From Nitrococcus mobilis Nb-231 (lineage in GTDB: Bacteria; Pseudomonadota; Gammaproteobacteria; Nitrococcales; Nitrococcaceae), in the NCBI RefSeq assembly GCF_000153205.1, contig NZ_CH672427.1, positions 2,252,734 to 2,316,733 on the forward strand: a stretch of DNA of 64,000 nt, written 5' to 3'. Positions 22,026 to 30,325 of the stretch are shown piece after piece (position 1 is the first letter of the stretch; each line of letters starts with the position of its first letter). The position numbers were made by a program, and so were the translations under genes. The notes beneath the pieces are model-generated. The model did not search any database and was not told the origin of the DNA. It saw nothing but the letters and a program-made list of their open reading frames with translations.

Positions 22026-22592
22026 ATGGATGGTCGTCTATCGCACGTGATCGGTTTTGACGACGCCTCATTCGCGAGCGAGCACCGCGGCGATGTGACC
22101 GTCGTTGGCGCTGTTTTCAGTGGAGCCCGGTTGGAGGGGGTCTTGTGTGGGCGGGTTCGTCGCGACGGTGCCAATGCCACGCGGGAGCTGGTGCGGATGG
22201 TGCGGCAGTCGCGCTTTGCGCCGCAGCTGCAATGCGTTCTGCTGCAAGGGGTAGCGCTGGCGGGGTTTAACGTGATCGATGTGCTACAGCTGTCCGAGTC
22301 GCTCAGCCTTCCCGTATTGGTCGTAGCTCGACGGGCGCCGGATCGGCCGGCTATCCGGGAAGCCTTGTTGCATCGGGTGTCGGGTGGACGGCGGAAGTGG
22401 CAGCTAATCGAACGGCTTGGGCCCATGGAGCCCCTGGTTGCGGTTCATGTCCAACGCGTGGGTTTGACATTGGCACAGGCGCAGGCCTTGCTCGAGCGTT
22501 TCGCTCTGCACAGTCGGATTCCGGAGCCGTTGCGTACTGCCCATCTCATTGCCGGTGCGCTGGCCGGCGGGTGGTCTAAACAACGGGTATGA
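22026..22592 (+). CDS. DUF99 (endonuclease dU-like) protein
   Basis: A 188-residue DUF99/UPF0215 protein: SHVIGFDDASF at the N-terminus, VTVVGAVFSGARLEGVL, VLLQGVALAGFNVID, LPVLVVARRAPD, and the C-terminal RIPEPLRTAHLIAGALAGG. DUF99 proteins are mainly archaeal and related to endonuclease V; one was described as an endonuclease acting on deoxyuridine in DNA. I chose ATG 22026 because GAGGT lies 7 nt upstream and the family core begins at once. The stop overlaps the trmL start (ATGA), so the two are co-translated. Activity in this organism is inference. Confidence 0.8.
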   Translation: MDGRLSHVIGFDDASFASEHRGDVTVVGAVFSGARLEGVLCGRVRRDGANATRELVRMVRQSRFAPQLQCVLLQGVALAGFNVIDVLQLSESLSLPVLVVARRAPDRPAIREALLHRVSGGRRKWQLIERLGPMEPLVAVHVQRVGLTLAQAQALLERFALHSRIPEPLRTAHLIAGALAGGWSKQRV

Positions 22593-23098
22593 TCGAACAT
22601 AGCCTTACCGACGTGAACGCCACTTTGCTGCATGTCGTTCTGCTCGAGCCGGAGATTCCTGCCAACACGGGCAACGTGATCCGACTCTGTGCCAATACCG
22701 GTATGCGGCTGCACTTGATTCACCCGCTTGGCTTTTATATGGACGATCGCCGGCTGCGTCGCGCGGGCCTGGATTACCGGGAATACGCTCGGGTAGAAGA
22801 GCATGCCGGCTATGCTGCCTTCTGCCGCACGGTGCAGCCGATGCGGATATTCGCCTTTTCCGCCAGCGCGCGGCGTATCTTTCACGCGGTTCGTTTTCAG
22901 CCCGGTGACGCTTTATTGTTTGGTTCGGAGAGCCGAGGCCTGCCGCCCAACCTGCTCGAGGCGTTCGATCCAAAGGCCGTGTTGCGCCTGCCGATGGTCC
23001 CTGGAAACCGCAGCCTCAATCTCTCCAATGCCGTTGCCGTCGCCGTTTTCGAGGCCTGGCGGCAGCTCGGTTTTGCCGGAACGCAGGAACTGCTCTAG
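22589..23098 (+). CDS. trmL: tRNA (cytidine/uridine-34-2'-O)-methyltransferase TrmL
   Basis: Methylates the ribose of the wobble base in certain tRNA-Leu species. The 169-residue SPOUT enzyme has motif 1 LEPEIPANTGNVIRLCANTG, motif 2 ALLFGSESRGLP and motif 3 VPGNRSLNLSNAVAVAVFEA, the trefoil-knot SAM site. It overlaps the DUF99 gene by 4 nt and converges with gpsA. Confidence 0.93.
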   Translation: MIEHSLTDVNATLLHVVLLEPEIPANTGNVIRLCANTGMRLHLIHPLGFYMDDRRLRRAGLDYREYARVEEHAGYAAFCRTVQPMRIFAFSASARRIFHAVRFQPGDALLFGSESRGLPPNLLEAFDPKAVLRLPMVPGNRSLNLSNAVAVAVFEAWRQLGFAGTQELL

Positions 23099-23150
23099 CA
23101 GGCGAAGCCTCGTTAGGCATTGCCCCCGAGAATCAAAGCGCACACTGTCT

Positions 23151-24155
23151 TCAATCCAGTTCTGATTTGCGCTTTCGGAGCATCAGGTTGGCGGCGGCCG
23201 CCTTTGCGCTGAGGTGCTGTGACAGGACCAAATGGACCTGCTCGCAGATGGGCATCTCGACGCCCATTCGCCTTGCCAAGCGGTGGACATCCGCAGTGGT
23301 TTGTAGACCCTCTACGGTTTGGCCGATTTGCTGCAAGGCCTGCGCAGCCGGTATGCCCTGGCCCAAGGCGAGTCCCATCCGGCGATTGCGGGATTGATCG
23401 TCGGTGCAGGTGAGGATGAGATCTCCCATACCGGAGAGTCCCATGAAGGTTTCTGACCGTGCCTGCATCGCCCGGCCAAGGCGACGCAGTTCGGCAAGCC
23501 CGCGTGTGATGAGACCCGCCCGAGCATTGGCGCCCATCCCGAGCCCGTCGGCAATCCCGGTGGCGATGGCTAGCACGTTTTTCACCGCCCCCCCGAGCTC
23601 TACCCCGAGCATGTCGTCGCTGGTATAGACGCGGAAACTCTCATTATGAAAAGCGTCGGCAAGCTCGTGGGCGAACGCCACATTTCGTGAGGCTACCGTG
23701 ACGGCTGTCGGCAGCCCTTTGGCCACTTCACGCGCGAAGCTTGGCCCCGAGAGCACGGCCAGGGCGCGCCCCGGAAGGAGGCGTTCGGCTGTGCAATGCA
23801 GGGGATTCCCGGTGTCGGCATCGAGCCCTTTGGTTGCCCAGGTGACGCGGGCATGCTTGGCAAGCAGCGGTGCCATTTGCTCGAGTACTCGGCTGAAGAC
23901 GGCGCTGGGGACTACCACCAGCACCTCCTGCACGTCACGCAGAGCGATTTCCAGCTCGGCGACGGGCCGTAGCTCAGCTGGGAATGGGGCATCCGGGAGA
24001 TAGCGGAGGTTGGCGCGCTCCCGAGACATGCGTTCTACATGGTCGGGGTCATGGCTCCAGAGGTAAACGCGGTAACCGTTGCGTGCGAGAACCAGTGCGA
24101 GAGCGGTTCCCCAAGAGCCCGCACCGACGACACTGATCGTATCGGAATACTGCAT
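23151..24155 (-). CDS. gpsA: Glycerol-3-phosphate dehydrogenase [NAD(P)+]
   Basis: Reduces dihydroxyacetone phosphate to sn-glycerol-3-phosphate for phospholipid synthesis. The 334-residue protein has the Rossmann motif VVGAGSWGTALALVLARNGY, TKGLD, GPSFAREVAKGLPTAV, catalytic Lys in GGAVKNVLAIATGI, and GMGANARAGLITRGLAE. It follows secB by 9 bp on the minus strand; yibN-secB-gpsA is a common gammaproteobacterial cluster. Confidence 0.97.
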   Translation of the reverse strand: MQYSDTISVVGAGSWGTALALVLARNGYRVYLWSHDPDHVERMSRERANLRYLPDAPFPAELRPVAELEIALRDVQEVLVVVPSAVFSRVLEQMAPLLAKHARVTWATKGLDADTGNPLHCTAERLLPGRALAVLSGPSFAREVAKGLPTAVTVASRNVAFAHELADAFHNESFRVYTSDDMLGVELGGAVKNVLAIATGIADGLGMGANARAGLITRGLAELRRLGRAMQARSETFMGLSGMGDLILTCTDDQSRNRRMGLALGQGIPAAQALQQIGQTVEGLQTTADVHRLARRMGVEMPICEQVHLVLSQHLSAKAAAANLMLRKRKSELD

Positions 24156-24164
24156 GAGCCCGTG

Positions 24165-24644
24165 CTACTGGGGTTCGCTCGCCTGGCGTTGCTGTTGCTC
24201 GGCTTGCTTTTGGGCGTAGAGAACGTCGAAGTTCACCGGCGCGAGAACTATGCCTGGGAAACCGGCTCGATTGGAGAGGTCGGATATGGCTTCACGGGCA
24301 TAGGGAAACAGAATCGTAGGGCAATAGCTGCCGAGCAGACCATCCAGCGTTCGGGTGTCGAACCCCACGATAATGAAGATTCCAGCCAAATGAACCTCGC
24401 AGAGATAAGCCGTTTTACTATCGAGCTTGGTGGTTACTGTAATGGTGACGATCACTTCATAAGCGCTTTCATCGAGTGCCTGGTGTTCGGTATTCAACTC
24501 GACGTTAACTTGCGGACGCCATTCCGAACGAAAGATTCCCGGGGCGTTGGGTATCTCTAGCGAGGCATCCCTAAGATACACTTTTTGAATGATGAACTGT
24601 TGTTGGGCCTCGCCTGCTTGGGTGTTGGCGTCTGCTTCAGTCAT
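24165..24644 (-). CDS. secB: Protein-export chaperone SecB
   Basis: A tetrameric chaperone that keeps preproteins unfolded and hands them to SecA. The 159-residue protein has FIIQKVYLRDASLEIPNAP near the N-terminus and SYCPTILFPYAREAISDLS with GFPGIVLAPVNFDVLY at the C-terminus, all diagnostic. A hexanucleotide repeat lies just upstream of its start and may affect its translation. Confidence 0.97.
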   Translation of the reverse strand: MTEADANTQAGEAQQQFIIQKVYLRDASLEIPNAPGIFRSEWRPQVNVELNTEHQALDESAYEVIVTITVTTKLDSKTAYLCEVHLAGIFIIVGFDTRTLDGLLGSYCPTILFPYAREAISDLSNRAGFPGIVLAPVNFDVLYAQKQAEQQQRQASEPQ

Positions 24645-24661
24645 ACTCCGCTACACTCCCT

Positions 24662-24687
24662 TTTCCATTTCCATTTCCATTTCCATT
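24662..24687 (-). repeat. Hexanucleotide tandem repeat in the secB leader
   Basis: Just over four copies of TTTCCA occur (TGGAAA on the minus strand) in the spacer between yibN and secB, 18 bp before the secB ATG. Read on the minus strand it encodes MEMEMEMEKGV followed by TAG, a possible leader peptide ending about 10 nt before secB. Copy-number change would not shift the frame but would change leader length. Confidence 0.8.
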
Positions 24688-24701
24688 ATCACCAGCACGT
24701 T

Positions 24702-25127
24702 CTATTTGCTCTTCGTCGGTAGCCCGGCATCCCGCCAAGCGCCGATACCGCCTTTGAGTTGATACACATTTTCCATGCCCAGCTTTTTGAGCTTCGTGCC
24801 AGCTTTGCGGGCCTGATAACCGGCCTCATCGTAGAGGATCACGGGACGTCCGGCGTATTGTTGGAGTTTTTCCGTTTGCTGATCCATGTGAGCGAGCGGC
24901 AAATTCACGGCACCCGGCAGGTGGGCCGTCAAGTAGGCGTTTTCGCCGCGCAGGTCGACGAATACGGCATCATCGCGGTTATACAATTGAGTAGCTTGCT
25001 CCGGCTCCAAGGCGTGACCCGCCTGAAGCAGCAAAAGCACCTCATTGGCGATAATGGCTATGGTGATCACCACGAGCGCGATAGAAAGCGCCCAGTGGTT
25101 GCCGATAAATTCGAACAAATGCTCCAT
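24702..25127 (-). CDS. yibN: Membrane-anchored rhodanese-like protein (YibN type)
   Basis: A 141-residue protein with one N-terminal membrane helix (WALSIALVVITIAIIANEVL) and a single rhodanese domain (VFVDLRGENAYLTAHLPGAV, LKGGIGAWRDAGLP). At the position of the catalytic cysteine the sequence reads LYDEAGYQA, so Asp replaces Cys and sulfur transfer is not expected. The E. coli YibN homologue next to secB also lacks the cysteine. The glutaredoxin gene grxC often found between yibN and secB is absent here. Confidence 0.88.
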   Translation of the reverse strand: MEHLFEFIGNHWALSIALVVITIAIIANEVLLLLQAGHALEPEQATQLYNRDDAVFVDLRGENAYLTAHLPGAVNLPLAHMDQQTEKLQQYAGRPVILYDEAGYQARKAGTKLKKLGMENVYQLKGGIGAWRDAGLPTKSK

Positions 25128-25349
25128 AGGCGATCGTTGGGCTCGTTAATGCTATAAAAGACGGCCACCGGTCATTGCACGTGCAAACCACCCGTGCAGA
25201 CAGCCTTACCCGTAGCCCGATGTACTTGTGCCAGCCGAGTTGTTTCGGCTGTTCCACGGGACTTGCTAGACTGGGCATTATACTGTCGTCAGCCGGCGAT
25301 GAAATGATGAAATGTACTGTCAAAGGTGTCTGAGCAGAGATCATATTGC

Positions 25350-26507
25350 ATGCAAACATGGGCCGGCTTGATAACGGCCATGCTGGCCTTGCTCCTGTTC
25401 ACGGATATCACCGCCGGCGAAGGGTATCATAGCAAAGCCGAACGGCTTGAGAAGCTGCGCGCGGAGATTGTCGGTATTCGTGCCGAGCTGCGTGGTGATC
25501 AGCGACGTGAAGACAGTCTCACGCAGCAGCTGCAGCGCCTCGATGAGGACATCGGCGGGGCGGCCGCCGGCGTGCATGAGTTGGCGGTCGCTGTTCAGGC
25601 ACAGCGCCGCCGGATTGCCAAGCTACGAACCCGCTATGAGCGCAACTCCGGGCGGCTGACGCAGCAGCGCACGTATCTAGCGCGGGAGATCGTAGCGGCC
25701 TATGCGCTTGGCCGTGATCAATACTTGCGTCTTATCCTGAACCAGGAAGATCCGAACCGCTTGGAACGGGTGCAGGTCTACTATGAATATTTCCGGCAGG
25801 CGCGCGGCCGACGTATCCAGGAGGCCGTGCAGGCGTTGCAATCGATGGACTCGCTCGAGCAGAAGTTGCAGGTCGAACTCGCGCAACTCGAAGAACTCAA
25901 GCGCCAGCGTATCGTACGGCAAAAAGATCTGCAGCGTGATCGCCGGCAACGGGCTGTGTTGCTGCGACAGCTGCGCCGGCATATGGCGGATCAAGGGCAA
26001 CGATTGCAGCGCTTGCAAGCCGACGCGGCGGAGTTGACGAAATTAGTGCAGCGCTTGCGTACACTGGCCGATATTCCCGCTGCTAACACGGGCGAGCGGC
26101 CGTTTCGAGTCCGTAAAGGGCAGCTGGCTTGGCCTCTGACGGGCAAACTAGCCGCTCATTATGGTGCCGAACGCGATGTCGGGGTGCTTTGGCAGGGTGT
26201 GTTTATTGCTGCGGCGGAGGGCAGCGCCGTGCATGCTGTTGCAGGCGGGCGGGTGGTCTTCGCCGATTGGTTGCGTGGTCTCGGGCTGCTGCTGATCATT
26301 GATCACGGCGGCGGTTACATGACTCTGTACGGCCACAATCAATCCCTATACAAAGGGATTGGCGATTGGATCGAGGCCGGAGAGATTATTGCCGCGGTGG
26401 GCGTCAGCGGTGGAGTGAGCCATGCCGGACTTTATTTCGAAGTGCGCGTACGCGGTAAACCCGAAAACCCGCTGGCTTGGCTGCGGCCCGTAGGGCAGCA
26501 TGGTTGA
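25350..26507 (+). CDS. envC: Murein hydrolase activator EnvC
   Basis: A periplasmic activator of the septal amidases AmiA/AmiB during cell separation. The 385-residue protein starts with a signal peptide (MQTWAGLITAMLALLLFTDI). Long coiled coils follow (about 30-235), then a C-terminal LytM fold (about 265-385; IDHGGGYMTLYGHNQSLYKG, VGVSGGVSHAGLYFEVR). The zinc ligands of active LytM peptidases are missing (GLYFE where HxH is expected), as in E. coli EnvC, so it is an activator and not a hydrolase. ATG 25350 is preferred over GTG 25326 because the signal peptide begins there. It is followed by ctpA. Confidence 0.9.
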   Translation: MQTWAGLITAMLALLLFTDITAGEGYHSKAERLEKLRAEIVGIRAELRGDQRREDSLTQQLQRLDEDIGGAAAGVHELAVAVQAQRRRIAKLRTRYERNSGRLTQQRTYLAREIVAAYALGRDQYLRLILNQEDPNRLERVQVYYEYFRQARGRRIQEAVQALQSMDSLEQKLQVELAQLEELKRQRIVRQKDLQRDRRQRAVLLRQLRRHMADQGQRLQRLQADAAELTKLVQRLRTLADIPAANTGERPFRVRKGQLAWPLTGKLAAHYGAERDVGVLWQGVFIAAAEGSAVHAVAGGRVVFADWLRGLGLLLIIDHGGGYMTLYGHNQSLYKGIGDWIEAGEIIAAVGVSGGVSHAGLYFEVRVRGKPENPLAWLRPVGQHG

Positions 26508-26564
26508 GCTGTGGCGAGCCGTTGCCAGCGTGTTGCGATAGAGGTCTATATTAAGAGAGTGGAT

Positions 26565-27872
26565 ATGCGAGTCACCAAGTTCCTGTATGCGCTGTGCGTC
26601 GGCGCTGTGCTCGGTCTTTTCGCTGCATTCGGCCAGAGCGCGTGCGCTCAGCGGGCCCCGCAAGCGGAACTGCCGCTGGGTGAACTGCGTACCTTCACCG
26701 AGGTGCTGGTTCGTGTCAAACAAGATTATGTCGAGTCGGTGCGGGATGAAACACTATTGGAAAACGCGGTCCGCGGCATGCTCTCTGGTTTGGACCCGCA
26801 CTCGGCTTACCTGGACAAAAAAGAATATAAAGATCTACAAGTGGGGACGCGAGGTGAATTCGGGGGGCTTGGCATCGAGGTCGGGATGGAGAATGGCTTT
26901 GTCAAAGTGGTTGCTCCCATCGATGACACGCCGGCCGCGCGGGCGGGTATTCAAGCCGGGGACCTGATCATTCGCATCGACGGTAAACCGGTGAAAGGGA
27001 TGACGTTGGGCGATGCGGTGAGCGTGATGCGTGGCAAACCGGGGACGACCATCAAGCTGACGGTGGTTCGGGAGAGCGAGAATAAACCTTTCGACGTAAC
27101 GATCAAACGCGCCGTAATCAAAGTCGATAGTGTTAAATCTCGGATATTGGAACCCAGCTATGCTTACTTGCGCATTACTCAATTTCAGTCCCATACGGGT
27201 GAAGATGTAGCCGATGCGCTCGACGACTTGAAGCAGCAGAGCGATGGCAAGCTGCAAGGTCTGGTGCTGGATTTGCGCAATAATCCCGGTGGCGTTCTCA
27301 ATGCAGCGGTGGAGGTCGCCGACGCTTTCCTCACCAAAGGGCGGATCGTCTATACGAAGGGTCGCATCGACAGCGCCGATATGAGTTTCAGTGCCACTCC
27401 GAACGATTTCATAGCCGGCGCACCCATGGTCGTGCTGGTCAATGGCGGCTCGGCCTCCGCCTCGGAGATCGTCGCCGGTGCACTGCAGGACCACAAGCGT
27501 GCGGTGATCATGGGCAGCAAGACTTTCGGCAAAGGCTCAGTACAAACCATTCTGCCACTACGCGACGGCGCCGCCATCAAGCTCACTACGGCGCGCTATT
27601 ATACGCCCAACGGGCGTTCCATTCAGGCCGAAGGCATCGTCCCCGATGTTGCCTTGGCCCATCTCAAGCTTACTAAAGCAGGCGATAGCGGCGTGGGCAT
27701 GCTCACCGAGGCGGATCTCAGTCGCCACTTGCTCAACGGGCAGAATACCAATTCAAAGCAGGAAATAGGTACTACATCGGACGAGAAAAATCTCGCCAGC
27801 CAAGATTATGCGCTATCGGAGGCCTTGAATCTGCTCAAGGGTTTGACCATTCTGAAACATCACACGGGTTAG
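26565..27872 (+). CDS. ctpA: C-terminal processing protease CtpA (S41 family)
   Basis: A periplasmic serine protease of the Prc/CtpA family, typically involved in maturation or turnover of envelope and murein-related proteins. The 435-residue protein has a signal peptide (FLYALCVGAVLGLFAAFG) and a PDZ domain (about 95-180; GLGIEVGMENGFVKVV, AGIQAGDLIIRIDGKPV). The S41 core shows catalytic Ser in NGGSASASEIVAGALQD and Lys in GSKTFGKGSVQ. ATG 26565 follows AGAGAGTGGAT. The envC-ctpA pairing is conserved in gammaproteobacteria. Confidence 0.95.
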   Translation: MRVTKFLYALCVGAVLGLFAAFGQSACAQRAPQAELPLGELRTFTEVLVRVKQDYVESVRDETLLENAVRGMLSGLDPHSAYLDKKEYKDLQVGTRGEFGGLGIEVGMENGFVKVVAPIDDTPAARAGIQAGDLIIRIDGKPVKGMTLGDAVSVMRGKPGTTIKLTVVRESENKPFDVTIKRAVIKVDSVKSRILEPSYAYLRITQFQSHTGEDVADALDDLKQQSDGKLQGLVLDLRNNPGGVLNAAVEVADAFLTKGRIVYTKGRIDSADMSFSATPNDFIAGAPMVVLVNGGSASASEIVAGALQDHKRAVIMGSKTFGKGSVQTILPLRDGAAIKLTTARYYTPNGRSIQAEGIVPDVALAHLKLTKAGDSGVGMLTEADLSRHLLNGQNTNSKQEIGTTSDEKNLASQDYALSEALNLLKGLTILKHHTG

Positions 27873-27999
27873 CGTAGTGTGGCGAGCAGTGCCGGCGAAG
27901 CTCCTTGCGCGGGCAGTGGTGCGGAGTGCAGTTTAAGTGCCCAATAGGGCGACGCACTCACTAGCGGCTGGTGCGGCAACGGGGGAGGTAGCTAAAGAT

Positions 28000-28566
28000 A
28001 TGGCCCACGTCCTTGTGCCGCTGGCCGAGGGCTGCGAAGAGCTTGAGGCGGTGACGGTCATCGATCTGTTGCGCCGGGCGAGTATCGACGTTGTGGTTGC
28101 TGGCCTGGCCGAGGGTGCGGTGAAGGCGAGCCGTGGGGTCGTCTTGGTTCCCGATGTGACGCTCGATGCGGTGCTCGAGCAGAGCTTCGACATGATCGTG
28201 CTGCCGGGGGGGGCTGGCGGCGCGGCGCGGTTGGAAGCCGACACACGAATCCACCAGTTGCTGCGACGGCAGGCGGATACCGGGCGTTATATTGCGGCTA
28301 TCTGTGCCGCACCGAAGGTGCTGGCGGCGGCTGGCTTACTGGCGGGGCGGCGTGTCACCAGCTTTCCGGGATTTCTGGACCAGGCCGAAGGCGTGAATTA
28401 CGAGATGACGGCTGTCGTAGTGGATGGCCGTGTAGTGACCTCACGCGGTCCGGGCACGGCACTTGATTTTGCACTGAATCTCATCGCTTTGCTGCTGGGT
28501 GAGCGCGCGGCGAGGGAGGTGGAAGCGCCGTTGCAGCGCCCAATCGAGCAGCTGCAATATCGCTGA
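28000..28566 (+). CDS. yajL: DJ-1/PfpI family protein (YajL-like)
   Basis: A 188-residue DJ-1 superfamily protein. It has the conserved acidic residue in GCEELEAVTVIDLLRRA, the nucleophile elbow Cys in YIAAICAAPKVLAAAGLL, and the C-terminal TSRGPGTALDFALNLIALLLG. Members act as oxidative-stress chaperones or, as proposed, deglycases; the biochemical role is debated. ATG 28000 has a strong GGGGGAGG upstream. The frame extends 63 bp further upstream without homology. Confidence 0.9.
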   Translation: MAHVLVPLAEGCEELEAVTVIDLLRRASIDVVVAGLAEGAVKASRGVVLVPDVTLDAVLEQSFDMIVLPGGAGGAARLEADTRIHQLLRRQADTGRYIAAICAAPKVLAAAGLLAGRRVTSFPGFLDQAEGVNYEMTAVVVDGRVVTSRGPGTALDFALNLIALLLGERAAREVEAPLQRPIEQLQYR

Positions 28567-28657
28567 AGGTCAGCCCGCCTGGCCCGCTTACGCATGGGCC
28601 TCGTAAGCGCCAAGCATTTGTCCCCGACGCGCTGTGGGATGGCCAGAAGGGATGCGG

Positions 28658-30325
28658 CTAAGTCCCACGCCAGGCGAAGAGCCAGATCATTGTGCCGAGT
28701 CCACCAAGAATCCAGCTTAGCAGCGGCGCGCCCGCCGCCATGGTCGGTGTGTAGCCGTCCAAGGCAATAGTGAGGAATGCCGAGACCACGAGGGCCGCGC
28801 CAAGGATGGCGGCGAAGGTTCGACGATTGCTGGTCTTGAGTACCAGGCGCATGGCTTGAATCTCCCGCTCCAAGCCATCGATTTGGCGTTTTCCACCGGC
28901 AATCTGCTCCATGGCCTGCGCGAGCCGCCCGGGTAGGGCCGGTAGCTCCCGGCCCCAGGTGGGTAGCTCATGGCGAATATTGCGCAGCAGTGCCTGGATG
29001 CCAAGCTGCTCACGCATCCAACGCTCCATGTAGGGCTTGGCCGTAGTCCATAGGTCGAGCTCCGGGTAGAGCTGCCGGCCCATGCCTTCGATGTTCAGCA
29101 AGGTTTTCTGCAGCAAGATCAGTTGTGGCTGAATCTCCATGTTGAAGCGACGGCCGGTCTGAAAGAGCCTGAGCAGCAGCGCCCCAAATGAGATCTCACC
29201 GAGCGGACGCTGAAATATGGGTTCACAGACGGTGCGTATCGCTGCTTCGAACTCGTCCACGCGTGTGCCGGTGGGTACCCAACCGGACTCTATGTGCAGC
29301 TCGGCCACTCGGCGGTAGTTGCGGTTGAAGAAGGCCAGGAAATTCTCTGCCAAATAGCGGTGGTCAATGGGATTGAGTGTGCCGATGATGCCGAAATCCA
29401 CGGCGAGGTACATCGGTTCCTCGGTATGGTTGGGATCGATGAAGACGTTTCCGGGGTGCATATCGGCATGAAAGAAGCTGTCCCGGAAGACTTGTGTGAA
29501 GAAAATTTCTACACCGCGTTCGGCCAATGCTTTGAGGTTGATGCCGTTGGCTTTGAGTTGATCGATGTCGCTGATGGGGATGCCCCGGATGCGCTCCATG
29601 ACCATGACATTGGTGCGGGTGGCAGGCCAATAGATATCGGGTACGTAGATGAGATTCGAGTCTTTGAAGTTACGGCGTAACTGAGAGGCATTGGCCGCCT
29701 CGCGCATGAGATCCAATTCGTCGTGAATGGTTTTGTCGAATTCATGGATCACTTCTACCGGGCGCAGCCGATATGCTTGTGGCCAATAGCGCTGAGCAAG
29801 GGAGGCTATTGTGTAGAGCAGCTGCAGATCGCGGCTGATCACTCGCTCGATGCCAGGGCGTACGACCTTGACTACCACCTCGCGGCCATCCTTTAGACGG
29901 GCGGCATGGACCTGTGCGATAGAGGCGGAGGCCAGCGGCTCGGCCTCGAACTCATCGAACACCGCGTCTAGCGGCTGATTATAGGCGCGCTCAACGATAC
30001 TGCGTGCGACTTCGCCAGGAAAGGACGGCACTCGGTCCTGGAGGTAAGAGAGCTCCTGGGCGATATCCTGTGGTAGCAGGTCGCGGCGGGTGGAGAGTAT
30101 CTGGCCGAATTTGACGAAGATGGGTCCCAGATCTTCCAGGGTCATACGGATGCGCTGACTTCTAGGCCGGTGCTGGCGCGGGACCCAGCGCCAGGGCATC
30201 AGATAGCCGAACACACGCAGCGGGCGCAACAGGTGGGTAGCCAGTATGACCTCATCCAGTCCGTGCTTGATGAGGATGAAATTGATGTGGATGAGGCGCA
30301 ACAATTGCCCAGGTCGAATGCTCAC
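28658..30325 (-). CDS. ubiB: Ubiquinone biosynthesis accessory kinase-like protein UbiB
   Basis: UbiB is an atypical (ADCK-type) ATPase needed for ubiquinone synthesis. The 555-residue protein has the KxGQ-type segment FVKFGQILSTRRDLLP, the Ala-rich nucleotide loop PLASASIAQVHAA, VVVKVVRPGIE, and AVDFGIIGTL in place of the kinase DFG. Two C-terminal hydrophobic helices (about 500-550) anchor it to the membrane. The start is a GTG overlapping the ubiJ stop (GTGA). A longer frame upstream lies inside ubiJ and lacks homology. Confidence 0.96.
   Translation of the reverse strand: MSIRPGQLLRLIHINFILIKHGLDEVILATHLLRPLRVFGYLMPWRWVPRQHRPRSQRIRMTLEDLGPIFVKFGQILSTRRDLLPQDIAQELSYLQDRVPSFPGEVARSIVERAYNQPLDAVFDEFEAEPLASASIAQVHAARLKDGREVVVKVVRPGIERVISRDLQLLYTIASLAQRYWPQAYRLRPVEVIHEFDKTIHDELDLMREAANASQLRRNFKDSNLIYVPDIYWPATRTNVMVMERIRGIPISDIDQLKANGINLKALAERGVEIFFTQVFRDSFFHADMHPGNVFIDPNHTEEPMYLAVDFGIIGTLNPIDHRYLAENFLAFFNRNYRRVAELHIESGWVPTGTRVDEFEAAIRTVCEPIFQRPLGEISFGALLLRLFQTGRRFNMEIQPQLILLQKTLLNIEGMGRQLYPELDLWTTAKPYMERWMREQLGIQALLRNIRHELPTWGRELPALPGRLAQAMEQIAGGKRQIDGLEREIQAMRLVLKTSNRRTFAAILGAALVVSAFLTIALDGYTPTMAAGAPLLSWILGGLGTMIWLFAWRGT

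Noticed and set aside
21890-22426. A 178-codon minus-strand frame over the DUF99 gene
   Set aside because: Low-complexity Ser/Arg/Thr composition typical of an antisense shadow; the plus-strand gene has clear family motifs.
25240-25275. Possible third parS site (TGTTCCACGGGACTTG)
   Set aside because: Only the left half matches; the right half is not symmetric.
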